From: Pseudomonas maioricensis
GTDB taxonomy: Bacteria > Pseudomonadota > Gammaproteobacteria > Pseudomonadales > Pseudomonadaceae
Reading direction: 5' to 3'
Length of the DNA stretch: 64,000 nt
Assembly (NCBI RefSeq): GCF_022790535.1
Contig: NZ_LOHG01000003.1
Span: 398,101-462,100, forward strand
Below, one piece after another: positions 49,030 to 60,400 of the stretch. Position 1 is the stretch's first letter, and each line of letters opens with the position of its first letter. The notes beneath the pieces were generated by a model. It had not been told where the DNA came from. It did not search any database and saw only the letters and a program-made list of their open reading frames with translations. The translations under genes were made by a program, and so were the position numbers.

Positions 49030-50193
49030 TTACTGCCGCTCTAGCCTGCGCTCGCGCACGACCTGGGCATAAATCATTGCCGCAGGGAACAGCACCAGAA
49101 TCCACAACTCGTCAGGGTTACCCACCAACTTGCTGCCATCAAAGTTGAGCATCACCAGCGCACAGGCCAGATAAACGCCCCATGCGCTGCGCAAGCGCCA
49201 CGCATTCCAGAGAGTCAGCGCCATCACAGCAATGAACAACACCAGGGAGGTGGCACCGGTATAGAGCCCCATCGCGATGAAAATGTTATGAGGATGCTGA
49301 ATGGGCATGCCGTACTGCAGGGTTTGAGTCGTGTGGAACTCAACCCCACAGCCCGTCATCCAGCCGCAATTGCGCCACTCCCCAATCATGATATGGAACA
49401 GTTCCAGACGATAGGAATCACCTCGTGCGAACAACTGCTGTACCCATGTTTCATCCTTGACCAGCCAGATCAGAAGCAGAGCCACAAGGGCCAATCCAAG
49501 CACCGCGATGACGCCTTGTTTCCTGTAATGACGCATGGCGTGAAGCGCCCATAAGCCACCGAGGAATAGTGCGCCAATAATGGCTGTGCGAGTTTGAACG
49601 ACGAAAAGCACGACAAAAAGCGACAAAGCAATGGCCGCGACGGCCTCTATCCAGCGGCGCTGCTGATGCATCACGGGCAGTGCAAGACCTAGAGCACAGA
49701 ACAACCAGATGCTTGCATAAATAACGTTATCCAGGCGCGCGGGCAGCATCGCAACGCGATCGCCAAATCCATACTTCCCGGTGAGCCAGCTATAGATGCC
49801 GGAAAGCAGCATGTATAAAAAAACAACCCAGAACTGACTACGGGCAAATAAACCGCTGTTGAAGAAATCGACATTGGTCAGTCCGGCGAGCACAAAAACA
49901 AACAATGCAACGTAGGCAATGTGCTTATAGAACTGGAAGTCGCCTGCAAAATAGGCAGGCATGAGAAAACCCAGCATGAACACCAGCCACAGCCAGCCCA
50001 AGCGATCGGTAAATAGACCAGCGCTACGCTCTTTGATCAGGAACAGGACGCCTGGAAGCGCAATCAATGCATAAAACAAATTATTGGTTAACTTGGAAGA
50101 AGCCCCAAAGATGAAGCTCAACAGAAAAATAATCAACGCTGCACTGAAGTAAGCAGCGACCTTCGGGTTAACGTAGAATTTTTCAGACAACAT
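49030..50193 (-). CDS. waaL: O-antigen ligase WaaL
   Basis: Joins undecaprenyl-linked O antigen to lipid A-core on the periplasmic face. The 387-residue protein has about ten membrane helices and a large periplasmic loop late in the sequence with ARGDSYRLELF (conserved Arg) and IQHPHNIF (conserved His). It is the last gene of the core operon, overlapping the preceding glycosyltransferase gene by 11 bases. Local GC is clearly lower than its surroundings (about 40% in the line at 50041), as is common for O-antigen-related genes. Confidence 0.9.
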   Translation of the reverse strand: MLSEKFYVNPKVAAYFSAALIIFLLSFIFGASSKLTNNLFYALIALPGVLFLIKERSAGLFTDRLGWLWLVFMLGFLMPAYFAGDFQFYKHIAYVALFVFVLAGLTNVDFFNSGLFARSQFWVVFLYMLLSGIYSWLTGKYGFGDRVAMLPARLDNVIYASIWLFCALGLALPVMHQQRRWIEAVAAIALSLFVVLFVVQTRTAIIGALFLGGLWALHAMRHYRKQGVIAVLGLALVALLLIWLVKDETWVQQLFARGDSYRLELFHIMIGEWRNCGWMTGCGVEFHTTQTLQYGMPIQHPHNIFIAMGLYTGATSLVLFIAVMALTLWNAWRLRSAWGVYLACALVMLNFDGSKLVGNPDELWILVLFPAAMIYAQVVRERRLERQ

Positions 50194-50956
50194 TACTAAT
50201 TACCCAACCTATCACCAGCCCGAGAACCAGTGTCCCCAGTAGTTTGACGCGATCACGTTTCTTACGGCGTTGTTTGCTGACGCGCTCTTGTGGCAGCTCC
50301 AGATGATCTCCAAAACCGGTATGCAGCACCGCATCATTTTCCAGAATCAATGCATAACGATTTTCTGCGGCATAAAGACCCGACAGCTTTTTCTCTCCGC
50401 CGTGAGAGGCATAAGGCGCATGCTGCTTGTAGTCAACAAGGCGACGCAGTCCAGGGTTGAAAGAAAAACCCTGCCACTCGGGCTTGTGGGAGCCGAGCTT
50501 GTAGAAAGGGATACTTTGGAACACCTCACGCTCATTGAGATAAATGTAAGGGCTGTGAATCTGAAGGTCGTGATTGAAGCTACGTAGCCATACCTGCAAG
50601 GCCTGCGGATCGTTCTCCAGCAAGGTCATCGACTCCTCGATGAAGCCCGGGCGATAAAAGTCCCAGTCGTCTTCACAGTGGAACACCCAGGACGTCTCGA
50701 TCAGCTCATAAGCCGCATCGACCGAACGCATCTGGCCAAGCTTGGGATTGTTGATAATGAAGCGAGTAAATGGCCGCCAGTGCTCTGGAATACAGGCCTC
50801 AACCTGAGCGTCGCCCGAGTCTTCGGTAATCAGGACACTGCGTATTGGTGCGGTATTGAAGCGGTCAAATGTCTCAAGCGTGCGCTTTAACAAATCAAAC
50901 CGCCCACAACTGGTGACCACCAGTGTGATATCGCTACTTTCGCTTAACACCATCAT
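50183..50956 (-). CDS. GT2-like core glycosyltransferase with C-terminal membrane helix
   Basis: A 257-residue protein with a GT-A type start (ITLVVTSCGRFDLLKRTL) and an acidic CEDDWDFY motif near residue 94 that could bind metal and sugar nucleotide. The last 20 residues form a membrane helix after a basic stretch (KQRRKKRDRVK), so it is tail-anchored to the inner membrane. It occupies the wapR position next to waaL, but I cannot confirm that it is the rhamnosyltransferase. Gap to the previous gene is 33 bases. Confidence 0.72.
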   Translation of the reverse strand: MMVLSESSDITLVVTSCGRFDLLKRTLETFDRFNTAPIRSVLITEDSGDAQVEACIPEHWRPFTRFIINNPKLGQMRSVDAAYELIETSWVFHCEDDWDFYRPGFIEESMTLLENDPQALQVWLRSFNHDLQIHSPYIYLNEREVFQSIPFYKLGSHKPEWQGFSFNPGLRRLVDYKQHAPYASHGGEKKLSGLYAAENRYALILENDAVLHTGFGDHLELPQERVSKQRRKKRDRVKLLGTLVLGLVIGWVISNVV

Positions 50957-50989
50957 GTGTACTCAATCATTGAAATTTGAAAAAGGCGA

Positions 50990-51946
50990 TCAAAGCCCCA
51001 GCCGGGACCTCAAACGGTCCACCCAGCCCATGGCAGGCATGGTACGCAGTGGCGGACGCATTTCTTCAACTATGGCCTTCCCTAGGGCGTGAAATGTAAA
51101 GCGTTGTTCAACCAAAGTCTGCCCATTACGCGAAATTTCATCTGCCAAGCCGGGGTTATCCCTTAGTTGCCGCAGTTTTTCCTGAAGCTGCGGGATGTCG
51201 CTGTAAAACACGATGTTGTGCATGTCGACGAAACCTAGCGCGCGATTCTCTTCAGCGCCTTGATCGTAGGCAAGCAATACACAACCGCAGGCCATGGCCT
51301 CGAAGTTCTTGATCATGTATTCACCCATCCCCACGTCGGCGCTGACGAAAAAGCGAATCCGGTTGAGGGTTTCGCAATACTCCTCACCTGACTTGGTACG
51401 GGTCACGACCAGCTTTTCAACACGGCCCAATTCATCCAGTAATGCCTTGCGCCCACTGTACGCCACACTGTTGGTGCTGCCGACGAACGCCAACTCGATA
51501 TCCCGCTCGCGATCACGCCACTGGAGCAGGCTCTGGTCGTAGCCTTTCGGGACAAATACGGCATCAAAGCCTTCTTCGCGCAGCCGCTCACTGACATTGA
51601 ACCCGGAACACATAACCCTCACCCACGGCAGTTTGCGGTAGTGGGCACTGAACTTTCCGGTGTACTTGCAGGTGATGTAGTTCTGGTAGGCATCGTGCTC
51701 GAGGATCACCAGATTGGGGATCGTGCGTATGAAACCGACCTGACGGATTTCATGCTTGAAGCGCAGGAAGAACACAATGCGGTCGTATTGAGTAACGTCC
51801 ACCTCGCGGCGGAAATAACTGCGCAGATTGCGTTGTTCCGCGGAAGTCAGCCAGCGCACATCACATTCGCAATGGGCAGCAATGCCCTCATAGAGGCGAT
51901 CCAGAATGGCTCGTTGTTCTTTCTGAACCAAAAGTAAAACTTTCAT
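50990..51946 (-). CDS. ssg: LPS core glycosyltransferase Ssg
   Basis: A 318-residue GT-B glycosyltransferase of the Ssg family, required in P. fluorescens and P. alkylphenolia-type strains for normal LPS and surface spreading. N-terminal MKVLLLVQKEQRAILD and the C-terminal NFEAMACGCVLLAYDQGAEENRAL nucleotide-sugar motif (EAMACG) near residue 220 are visible. It lies between dnpA (30 bases) and the GT2-like gene in one operon. The gene symbol follows position and size. Confidence 0.78.
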   Translation of the reverse strand: MKVLLLVQKEQRAILDRLYEGIAAHCECDVRWLTSAEQRNLRSYFRREVDVTQYDRIVFFLRFKHEIRQVGFIRTIPNLVILEHDAYQNYITCKYTGKFSAHYRKLPWVRVMCSGFNVSERLREEGFDAVFVPKGYDQSLLQWRDRERDIELAFVGSTNSVAYSGRKALLDELGRVEKLVVTRTKSGEEYCETLNRIRFFVSADVGMGEYMIKNFEAMACGCVLLAYDQGAEENRALGFVDMHNIVFYSDIPQLQEKLRQLRDNPGLADEISRNGQTLVEQRFTFHALGKAIVEEMRPPLRTMPAMGWVDRLRSRLGL

Positions 51947-51976
51947 TTTTTTCCTTGCAGTACCGCAGGCTGCTGA

Positions 51977-53386
51977 TCAGATATCTCTGCGCCAGAACAG
52001 TTCATGTCGGCGAACGGCCTTTCTGAAAAATTCGTTTTCGCCCTCGGCAGGCCAACGCCGCCCGGCCAGCACCTTTTGCAACCAGCGACGCACGCGCCGC
52101 TTGAACGGCATGGGTGGCTGCAGATCATGCATCATGCCTAGCGCCATGGCTTTATCACGCTGCTGCTCAACCGACAGTTCAAGGCAATAGGGGATCATCT
52201 TCAATGAAGCATCAAACAATGGTGGCAAACAGACACCATTATAAGCATTCCCCATGGGCCAGCGGTCATTGTCGTGCAAATGATTGGCATACCCCAGGAT
52301 CACTTCAGGCTGCCACTCAAGCCCTTCCAAGGCCTCAAGGACCGCGGCCTGAGCGCAAATATGATCAGGATGAGGATCGATGGCAGGATGAGGCATCACC
52401 AATACCTGAGGTCGCGCCTGCAAAAGCAGCGCCCGCAAATCTGCCAGCAAGTTGTGCCAGGTCGGCGCGCCGTCAACGTCGCCGGGCAGCGTCATGCTGT
52501 TGAACTGACGAAACATCCGTGTATCGGCAAGCTGCGCTTCACGTGAGCCAACAGGCTGGTCCGGCGCTGCCTGCATGGCTGGCAACTGCAGACAGAAATA
52601 CCCCAGCTGAACACACTGAGCTTCAGGCACTCCGCCCCACCGTGGCACGGCGATACTATCCCAGGCTCTCAGCCGCCCCTTGATACGCGCAGCCTGGGCC
52701 TGATCCATGCCCATTTGCTGGTAATGCCCGGCTTCGATTTCACCCGCAGTCAGCGTGACAATCCAGGTATCGGCCGCCTGGCTGTACAAGCCGAAAGCTG
52801 CCAGCTCTGCGTCATCGGCGTGAGGTGCGATGACCATGACCCTTTGCTGGCGGGCATCTGTCTGCCGGAACACCCACAGCCGAGGTTCACCGCGCAGGGT
52901 GCAGAAGCGACCCCGCAAGCGCAAAGAACCCTCGGCGAGCGCCCGCCCAAGACCGGTCAGATTGAGGTAGCGCATACCGCCAACGCCTCGTTCGAAGGCC
53001 TGACTGTCCGCGACATCTGCTTCAGTCAGCTCAACGCAAGGATCAAAAAAACGCCCCAGCCAGGAACTCTGAACATCAACGCCCAGAACAAGGGTTTCAT
53101 CCCCTGCCAGCTCCAGAGGCGCTTGCAGGTGTAATGTCTGGGCCTTGAGACTCACCCCCGCTACCTCCGCCTCTGCAGGAAAGTCATAGCGGTAATCGTC
53201 TTTCGGCGAATAGAACAGATGATCGGCAAACCAGGCTTCGTGGGCGATCCAGCCAATGACAGCCAGCAGCAGAGGCAGCCACCAGGCAACCAGCACACCG
53301 ACGACAATCAGTAGAAGCAGCCCGACCAGCAGTGCCACGCGCTTGTTACGGCGATGGCGCTTGAGTAAAGCCTGCTTGCGGCTCAA
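51977..53386 (-). CDS. dnpA: LPS PIG-L/LmbE-type deacetylase DnpA
   Basis: A 469-residue membrane-anchored protein. A basic N-terminus precedes a membrane hairpin (about residues 18-55); a central region follows; then a PIG-L deacetylase domain with metal motif VIAPHADDAELAAFG near 222 and HPAIDPHPDHICAQ near 365. In P. aeruginosa the homologue was named DnpA, a de-N-acetylase linked to persister formation. The likely start is a TTG (L/MSRKQALLKRHRRNK) overlapping the mig-14 homologue's stop by four bases; a start further upstream is open but would overlap that gene deeply. Confidence 0.8.
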   Translation of the reverse strand: MSRKQALLKRHRRNKRVALLVGLLLLIVVGVLVAWWLPLLLAVIGWIAHEAWFADHLFYSPKDDYRYDFPAEAEVAGVSLKAQTLHLQAPLELAGDETLVLGVDVQSSWLGRFFDPCVELTEADVADSQAFERGVGGMRYLNLTGLGRALAEGSLRLRGRFCTLRGEPRLWVFRQTDARQQRVMVIAPHADDAELAAFGLYSQAADTWIVTLTAGEIEAGHYQQMGMDQAQAARIKGRLRAWDSIAVPRWGGVPEAQCVQLGYFCLQLPAMQAAPDQPVGSREAQLADTRMFRQFNSMTLPGDVDGAPTWHNLLADLRALLLQARPQVLVMPHPAIDPHPDHICAQAAVLEALEGLEWQPEVILGYANHLHDNDRWPMGNAYNGVCLPPLFDASLKMIPYCLELSVEQQRDKAMALGMMHDLQPPMPFKRRVRRWLQKVLAGRRWPAEGENEFFRKAVRRHELFWRRDI

Positions 53387-54279
53387 ATCTGGAATACCGG
53401 CACGGGGTTGCACCAACGATCCTTGTACTCGCGATCTGAGCGACCGAATGAAAAACGCAGCGGCTTGCCCAGATTGCGAGCATCTTCCCAAGCGCTTTGC
53501 GTGTTCAGGAAACTCAGCACGCTGCCAGGACTGAACTCACGGGTTTCGGGGTCAACCCCACCGTTGATGTACTCGACGCTGATCCACTCTGGTGCCTCAA
53601 CCCGATAAACCAGCTGGATGGCAATCGGCGAATCATTGAGAAAAACCACCGAACCAATCAACAGTTCGCGCAGCAGCTCAATGACCTCGGCCATACGTTC
53701 GGCACCGGTGGCAGGAAACCCCCAACGGCGCTGAAACAGGTCGCAGTACATACGGGCCAGCTCGGCACTGCTGAAATCGGTTACTGGACGCACAACGCCG
53801 CCAGCTTCCTCCAGCAGTCGCAGCTCACGACGCTGGTTGTAGCGGAACTTCTTCGATAGTTCTTCTGGTGTGCGAGCCATGGCCAACGACTCGGCCTGAG
53901 GCTTGAGGGTGCTGATGCGCCCTTCATTTAGGGCAGAAAAATAACGCCCGCGGTGACGAACCGGTACCTGTGCATCGGCGGCAATCGGCACTATCAACTC
54001 GGCATTACCGAGATCAAACAGACCTTTCTTGCCGTGACTTTTCAGCACGTCTTTGGACAATGCAAGCGACCGGCCCCACGTAGGGATCGCCGCCTTGATC
54101 TCACCGTCTTTTTCCCAGCCCAGGTAGCGCACCGGGATTTGTGCCAGGCCTGCCAAGCGCTCGACCACCACCGGGTGAGTCGCCACGCTACCGCCATAAC
54201 GGTGCCACGCCTGTTGGTAAGCAGCCGCATCGATCAGCGTCCAGCCGCGCTCGCGCCAGCCTTGAAATCGATTAAGCAT
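53383..54279 (-). CDS. Mig-14-family protein
   Basis: A 298-residue protein of the Mig-14 family, which in Salmonella and P. aeruginosa contributes to resistance to antimicrobial peptides. The fold is of the FemAB/GNAT type: EELSKKFRYNQRRELRLLEEAGG and SPIAIQLVYRVEAPEWISVEYINGG are typical segments. The ATG shares its A with the wapH stop (TGATG), so translation is coupled. Its exact reaction is not known. Confidence 0.85.
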   Translation of the reverse strand: MLNRFQGWRERGWTLIDAAAYQQAWHRYGGSVATHPVVVERLAGLAQIPVRYLGWEKDGEIKAAIPTWGRSLALSKDVLKSHGKKGLFDLGNAELIVPIAADAQVPVRHRGRYFSALNEGRISTLKPQAESLAMARTPEELSKKFRYNQRRELRLLEEAGGVVRPVTDFSSAELARMYCDLFQRRWGFPATGAERMAEVIELLRELLIGSVVFLNDSPIAIQLVYRVEAPEWISVEYINGGVDPETREFSPGSVLSFLNTQSAWEDARNLGKPLRFSFGRSDREYKDRWCNPVPVFQI

Positions 54280-55409
54280 CAAGACTCCGCAATCAGGCTG
54301 GTGACCTGAGGTAAACGCCAGAACACTTCGCGTACCGCCTGATCAGAAAAACGCTCGCGCAAACGCAGCAGCATCAGTTCAGCGCACTCGCGACGCTGAT
54401 CAGCATCGAGCGCCGACAAATGAATCAGCCCGTGAGCAAGGCGTTCAGTATCGCCAAGCGGGAACAGCACACCCACGCCCTCGACCACTTCTTTCGCCCC
54501 GCCGCAGGATGTCGCCAACACAGGCACACCTGCCACCATCGCCTCAAGCAACACCATCCCGAACGGCTCGTGATCGGAGCTCAGGGCGAACACATCAAAC
54601 GCTTTGTAGTAGAGGCTGGCCTGAGGTACTTGTCCCAGGAATAGCACCTGAGAACCAATGCCCAGTTCCAGGGCCAAAGCCTTGAGCTGCTGTTCGAGCG
54701 GCCCCTTGCCGAGAATCACCAGTTGGCTGTTTGACGGCAGACTTGGCAACGCTTTCGCAAAGCCGCGCAACAGACTGGCTTGATCCTTGTCTGGATGCAG
54801 CCTTCCAACGTTGCCGACGATCCAGGCGGATGAAGACAGACCCAGCTCGTTACGCGCCTGCTCGGCGGAAAGCTGAGTGGCTTGCAGGTGCTCGATATCA
54901 ACACGGTTGTAGAGCGTCTGGATACGACCGGTCGGCCACGCGGGCAGACTTTTCTGCATGTCGTCACGTACGGCGTTGGACACGCCCAGCAAACTCAAAC
55001 GCCTACGAAACAGATGTGCGAAGAGTTTGCGACCGCGACGTCGATAGTCAGCGAATGCATGGTGCACACCAATGACCGGCAGACGAGTCGCCAGAAGCGC
55101 GATGTACACCGGTTTGAAACGGTGCGCGATGCAGAAGCTGAAATTGCGTGAAGCAACGATCTCGCGCAAATCACGAATAGCGCGCAGCTTCAGGCCCCGG
55201 ATCGCCGCAGAGCGGTACTCCATGAACAACACTTCATCGGACGCACAACCGGCAGCAACATCGGCATCAGCCGCGCCGGTCAGGAATACCGTAGTTACCC
55301 GGTATCCCTTGCCAACGAACAGACTCGCGTATTGCCGGGCACAGTCTAGAAACGGGCCATCATAACCGTGACAAAACTGCAGCACATGGCGCTCAGCCGA
55401 GCGTGTCAT
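54279..55409 (-). CDS. wapH: Core glycosyltransferase WapH
   Basis: A 376-residue GT-B (family 4) glycosyltransferase. N-terminal [20 protein letters not shown], a nucleotide-sugar region with GRLHPDKDQASLLRGF near residue 195 and the E(x)7E motif in EPFGMVLLE near 280 are visible. It starts inside the 3' end of the carbamoyltransferase gene (17-base overlap) and ends in the mig-14 start. wapH in P. aeruginosa adds a core hexose; the sugar here cannot be read from sequence. Confidence 0.85.
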   Translation of the reverse strand: MTRSAERHVLQFCHGYDGPFLDCARQYASLFVGKGYRVTTVFLTGAADADVAAGCASDEVLFMEYRSAAIRGLKLRAIRDLREIVASRNFSFCIAHRFKPVYIALLATRLPVIGVHHAFADYRRRGRKLFAHLFRRRLSLLGVSNAVRDDMQKSLPAWPTGRIQTLYNRVDIEHLQATQLSAEQARNELGLSSSAWIVGNVGRLHPDKDQASLLRGFAKALPSLPSNSQLVILGKGPLEQQLKALALELGIGSQVLFLGQVPQASLYYKAFDVFALSSDHEPFGMVLLEAMVAGVPVLATSCGGAKEVVEGVGVLFPLGDTERLAHGLIHLSALDADQRRECAELMLLRLRERFSDQAVREVFWRLPQVTSLIAES

Positions 55410-57150
55410 AGGCTTCCACGCCGTCTTTGACCACCAGAATATCTTCCATGATCAGGTATTCGAGGTCCGAGCCAAAGAACATGTTCAAGGCATCGGTAGG
55501 CGAGCAGATCATTGGCTCGCCGCGACGGTTCAGCGACGTGTTCAGTGACACGCCGTTACCGGTCAGGTTTTCCAGCGCTTTCATCATGTCGTAATAGCGC
55601 GGGTTGTATTCACGCTTCAGGACCTGGGCGCGCGAAGTGCCGTCTTCATGGACAACCTCAGGCACGCGGGTTTTCCACTCTTCAGCCACTTCAAAGGTGA
55701 AGGTCATGAACGGCGCAGGATGATCAATCTTGATCATTTGCGGCGCAACGGTGTCGAGCATCGACGGGCAGAAAGGCCTCCAGCGCTCGCGGAACTTGAT
55801 CTGATGGTTAATGCGATCGGCCACGCCAGCCACGCTCGGGCAACCGATGATCGAACGGCCACCCAATGCACGAGGACCAAACTCCATACGGCCCTGGAAC
55901 CAGGCCACAGGATTACCCGCAACCATGATTTGCGCGATGCGCTCCGGGGTGTTTTCAATCTGACGCCATACCGGCTTGCTCGGGTGACGAGCGCAGGCAG
56001 CGATCACATCTTCGTTGGTGTAAGACGGACCGAGGTAGACGTGTTCCATCTTCTCGACCGGCACACCACGAGCATGGGAAACATAAGCCGCAGCGCCGAC
56101 CGCAGTGCCCGCATCACCCGAAGCTGGCTGCACGAACAGCTCTTTGACTTCAGGACGAGCAATGATTTTCTGGTTCAACTTGACGTTCAGCGCACAGCCG
56201 CCCGCAAAAGCGATCTTGCCGGTTTCCTTGAGGATGTCACCCAGATAGTGATCCATCATCTGCAGCGCCAGCTTCTCGAACAGCGCTTGCATGCTTGCGG
56301 CGTAGTGGATGTAAGGCTCGTCGGCGATGTCGCCTTCGCGCTTCGGACCCAGCCACTCGATCAGTTTTGGCGAGAAGTAGAAACCTTTGCCCTTCTCTTT
56401 ATAACGACGCAGGCCGATGACGTTGGCCAGCTCAGTGTTAATTACCAACTCGCCGTTTTCGAAGGTCGCCAGACGCGAGAAATCGTATTTGCTGGCATCG
56501 CCGTACGGCGCCATACCCATCACTTTGAATTCGCCGTCGAGCATTTCGAAACCGAGAAACTCGGTGATCGCGCCATACAGGCCGCCCAGGGAGTCCGGAT
56601 CGAAGAACTCTTTGATCTTGTGGATCTTGCCGTTTTCGCCGTAGCCAAAGAAGGTGGTCGCGTACTCACCCTTGCCATCGATACCGAGGATCGCGGTTTT
56701 CTCTTTAAAGCCGGAGCAGTGATAGGCACTGGAGGCGTGAGCCAGGTGGTGCTCGACCGGCTCGATCTTGATCTTCTTCGGATCGAAGCCCAGTTGCTCA
56801 AGGCACCAGACGATCTTGTTGCGATAACGCTTATAGCGACGGTTGCCCATCAGCAGCGCGTCGAGCGCACGATCCGGGGCATACCAGTAACGCTTGGCGT
56901 AGTGCCAGCGTGCCTTACCGAACAAGCTGATCGGCGCAAAAGGAATCGCCACTACATCGACGTCCGATGGCTTGATGCCAGCCTGTTCAAGACAGAACTT
57001 CGCCGACTCGTAGGGCATGCGGTTCTTTGCATGTTTATCGCGAACGAAGCGCTCTTCTTCAGCCGCTGCCACCAGCTTGCCGTCTATGTACAGCGCCGCG
57101 GAAGGATCATGGCTAAGGGCGCCGGACAGGCCAAGAATCGTCAATGCCAC
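55393..57150 (-). CDS. wapO: Core heptose carbamoyltransferase WapO
   Basis: A 585-residue NodU/CmcH-family carbamoyltransferase that transfers a carbamoyl group from carbamoyl phosphate to a core heptose. N-terminal [20 protein letters not shown], the [15 protein letters not shown] motif near 138, [10 protein letters not shown] near 310 and the C-terminal YrdC-like motif [12 protein letters not shown] near 420 are visible. The first codon is GTG at 57148-57150 with AGAGG about ten bases before it. It is the first gene of the seven-gene core operon; its promoter lies in the 342-base gap at 57151-57492. Confidence 0.9.
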   Translation of the reverse strand: MALTILGLSGALSHDPSAALYIDGKLVAAAEEERFVRDKHAKNRMPYESAKFCLEQAGIKPSDVDVVAIPFAPISLFGKARWHYAKRYWYAPDRALDALLMGNRRYKRYRNKIVWCLEQLGFDPKKIKIEPVEHHLAHASSAYHCSGFKEKTAILGIDGKGEYATTFFGYGENGKIHKIKEFFDPDSLGGLYGAITEFLGFEMLDGEFKVMGMAPYGDASKYDFSRLATFENGELVINTELANVIGLRRYKEKGKGFYFSPKLIEWLGPKREGDIADEPYIHYAASMQALFEKLALQMMDHYLGDILKETGKIAFAGGCALNVKLNQKIIARPEVKELFVQPASGDAGTAVGAAAYVSHARGVPVEKMEHVYLGPSYTNEDVIAACARHPSKPVWRQIENTPERIAQIMVAGNPVAWFQGRMEFGPRALGGRSIIGCPSVAGVADRINHQIKFRERWRPFCPSMLDTVAPQMIKIDHPAPFMTFTFEVAEEWKTRVPEVVHEDGTSRAQVLKREYNPRYYDMMKALENLTGNGVSLNTSLNRRGEPMICSPTDALNMFFGSDLEYLIMEDILVVKDGVEAYDTLG

Positions 57151-57492
57151 TGGGGTCTAGCCTCTTTAGTCTGCATGCAGGCGGCAAACGCCTGAGAAAA
57201 ATATGTGCCCTCGCAGCGGGGCGAGGAACAGCTAAAGGGCGGGATTATAGCGTAATGACACGCGGATTTGCTTGGCTGTGAGTAAATCTGGCGCAAGCCG
57301 CAGGTTGGTTAGCGGGCGTATGAATCTACGACGTGCTGCGTAGGGCTTTTCCCAAAGTGCTTTCCGGGCATTGAGGGCCCGCCGCGCATCAGCCACTCTC
57401 CCGCCCTCGCTCAGGGTCGGGCTCAAGTATTAAGCGCTCCGCCATCTGGACCCTGGCCTCCTCGACTCGCCAGCCCAAGGCAAGGAGCCTGC
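57151..57492. other. 342-base gap without a recognisable gene
   Basis: Holds the 5' regions of wapO (minus) and the effector gene (plus). I see no REP repeat, tRNA or clear promoter consensus. An AAGGAG just before 57493 serves the effector gene. Confidence 0.6.
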
Positions 57493-60400
57493 ATGACCGC
57501 CCCTCATATTACGCCGCGTGGCCATATGGCCAATCTAGTCGCCAAGGCCAGACCCGCCGAAGCACCTGATGCGGGCGGATTTTGTCCGTTGATGAGCCGG
57601 ACCCTGCAACTGCTGCCAGTGCGTTACGGGCTGGTGGAAGACCTTGACCCGTCCATCGAAATCACCATGCCGTACAAATTGCAGGCCTTGCCCTTGGGGT
57701 TTCGCCTGCTGCGCGATGGCTATCTGTACATCATCGACAGCTCCACCGGCCTGCTGCACGAGTACCAGATAACCCATGGCTCAGTGACTGCGCTGTTGTT
57801 CAAGGGCGATCAGGTCACCAGGGATCGTCGGACTGATGTGACTGAGACTGATCCAGCGCTGGCGTTCTCTCGCAGCAGCGTGCTGCACGTCGCCTTTTCC
57901 GAGGTCCAGTGGACGGCTTTCAAATGCGCGCAGGTGATGAAGGTTACCGCCGAGCGTGAGTACTTCATGCAGCGGGTCAGCTTTGAAGGTATTGAAAAGG
58001 GACAAGCCCGGGACCTGATCGACGACCGGAAGATGGCCATATGGCTGGCTGAAAGCAGCGGCAGTTGGGCAGACAAGCCAGACGAGATTTCCAAGAAGAT
58101 TCCCTACGCCTGGGAACACACGCCGCTTTATCGCCAGACGATTATTGAAGAGTTCACCAGCCAGATCACTACCGCCCATAAGCGTGACTTTCTGTTTCTC
58201 GCCGTTCGCGATGACGTCGGTGTGATGCGCGATCTGGCGCAGCATCAGGATCAGGTAGTCGACCAGATCGAGATCTGGGCGAAAAGCGGAACCGAGGAAG
58301 GCCAGGTCGAGCGCGACTACTTGCTGGGTTGTTATATCGAATCGCTCACTCAGATCAGCGAGGCCGATCTCGGCAAGCGGGCCGAGACCGATCGCGCTTT
58401 TGCAGCGGTGCTCGATGATATTGAGTACCTTGCCGAGCCAGAGCGCAGTGATACCCGGAAAACCTTGCGGGAAGTGATGAGCGAGGACAACAGTCAGCAC
58501 CCCGCACCCAACGTCGATGACCCAGCGTTGCCCGCCGAGCTGCAAGCCAGGCTGAAACAGATAACGCCCAGCGCTGATCCGTCGAATCCGTATGCCGGGG
58601 AGGCGGATCGGATACGCACCCTTCAGCAGTATTACCTCGAGCAGCGTTTTACCAATACCAGCCAGGCGTTTATTGCCCGACATCGCCAGCCCCTCTGGCG
58701 GCTCTATCGCCAGATGGACAAGCGCACGAAGGAACTGCTCCACGGCGCAAAATTCGGCCAGCGGGGTATTAATGAGCTGATTGACCGTCCGGCCATGGAT
58801 GCGTTTCTCAAGAAACAACGCGAAGTCCTGCAACCACTGAACGAGCTGCTGGAAAAGATCACTCAGGATCGCATCGATCTGCTGCTCAAAAACCGCCTGC
58901 ATCGCGCCATCTGGTATTACGACGTCGAAGACAACGAGCAGGTTGATCACGCCTTGCTCACCGAATACGCCTGCCTGAAAGACATCTGCCGCAGTGACTA
59001 CGCTCTCGAGAATGTCCTCACCTGGCTCAATACCAACCCGGCCATGACCCGCCCGATGTTCTACGCCGCGCCCCTGAGTGCGCAAACCGAGCTGGGCGTG
59101 CAGTTTGCCTACTTCGTCAATGCGGGCTGGCTGCTGATCAAGGATGCTCCCGACTCGCTGGAACGTCTGCAGCAATGGGGCGCCGGGGTTTTGCTCAATA
59201 CCGAGCGGCTATCGGCCAGCACGCAGGTGATCATCAACGCCGCCTGGGGCACCCTCGCCCCGGCACTGCACATGGGCATCCAGCAGGCCCTTCAGGTGTT
59301 TTTGCAGCAGATGGACAAAGGCCAATTGCCCGACATGGACGCCCTGTTTCGCAGCCTGCCCAAGGCTACGGGCGTCACCATCCTCGACGCAGCACGACGA
59401 GAGAACGTCGCCTTCCAGATCGCCAGTGCCGAGGATCTAAAGGCATTGGGCGAGACCGTCAAAGCGGTACAAAAAGAGCGCAAATACCTGCGTTATCTGA
59501 ACAACGAAGCACAAGAATCCCGAGCCAGACATCCTCTCTGGCACACCAGCACCGCTGCCGAGAACCTCAAGATCTCCCGGCAAGCCACACAGCAACGGTT
59601 GAATAAACTGGAGGAGCAACTGGCCAAGGCCATGAGCCCACTGGCTGAGTTGCCTTCGGATACGGCGCATCTTCAGGCGGCGTCATCGGGCAAGCCGGGA
59701 TTGGCGTTGGTGTTTCCGGCGCAGCAGCATCAGGAAGTTAAAACCGTACTGGATAACTATCGGCGCGGGGTGACGGTTGCGCCGAAAGCGGGGTTGCTGG
59801 GGGATGGGGCCGGGTTGTTGGTGTTTGTGGCGCAGGTGGTGAATTTTGTTCAGGTGAAAAAAGAAGTCGACCTGCAGTCAGATGGAGCTAAAAACTGGGC
59901 TAGCCTCTGGAGCTCGGCAACTGCGACTTCAGCAGCAGGGTTTGGCGCAGCACAGGGCATAGCGGACACAGCCCTCAGCGCACACGCCGCGGAGCTTGCA
60001 AAAAACCTGAAGAAAGCGGAACTGATGGGCGTGCATGTGCAGATGGGCAAACTTCATGTCTGGCTCGGAGGAGTCGGATATGCCGCTGGAGCAATTGCGG
60101 CTGCTATGAGCTTGAACAGCTCTCACAAGAACTGGACGGATGCTGTACGTAATGGCAACGGCGATGCGCAGACCGGAGCTGCGATCAGTATGTTCGGCAA
60201 CAGTGGTTTTATCGCCACTAATAGCTACGGCGTTGTCCAATCCACTCAAGCCCTCAGGCATGTGCTCGCCGCTGAAGCGGGTTCCGCAGCGCGAACTACG
60301 GCATGGGCTCTGGCAGGCACACGCCTCTCCACCGTATTTTTCCGCTTCAACGTAGCCGGAATCTTACTTACCGCGCTGGAGCTGTCTGGCAACTGGTTCT

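Noticed and set aside
55648..57195. 515-codon open frame antisense to wapO
   Set aside because: Same reason; the carbamoyltransferase on the other strand has full family motifs.
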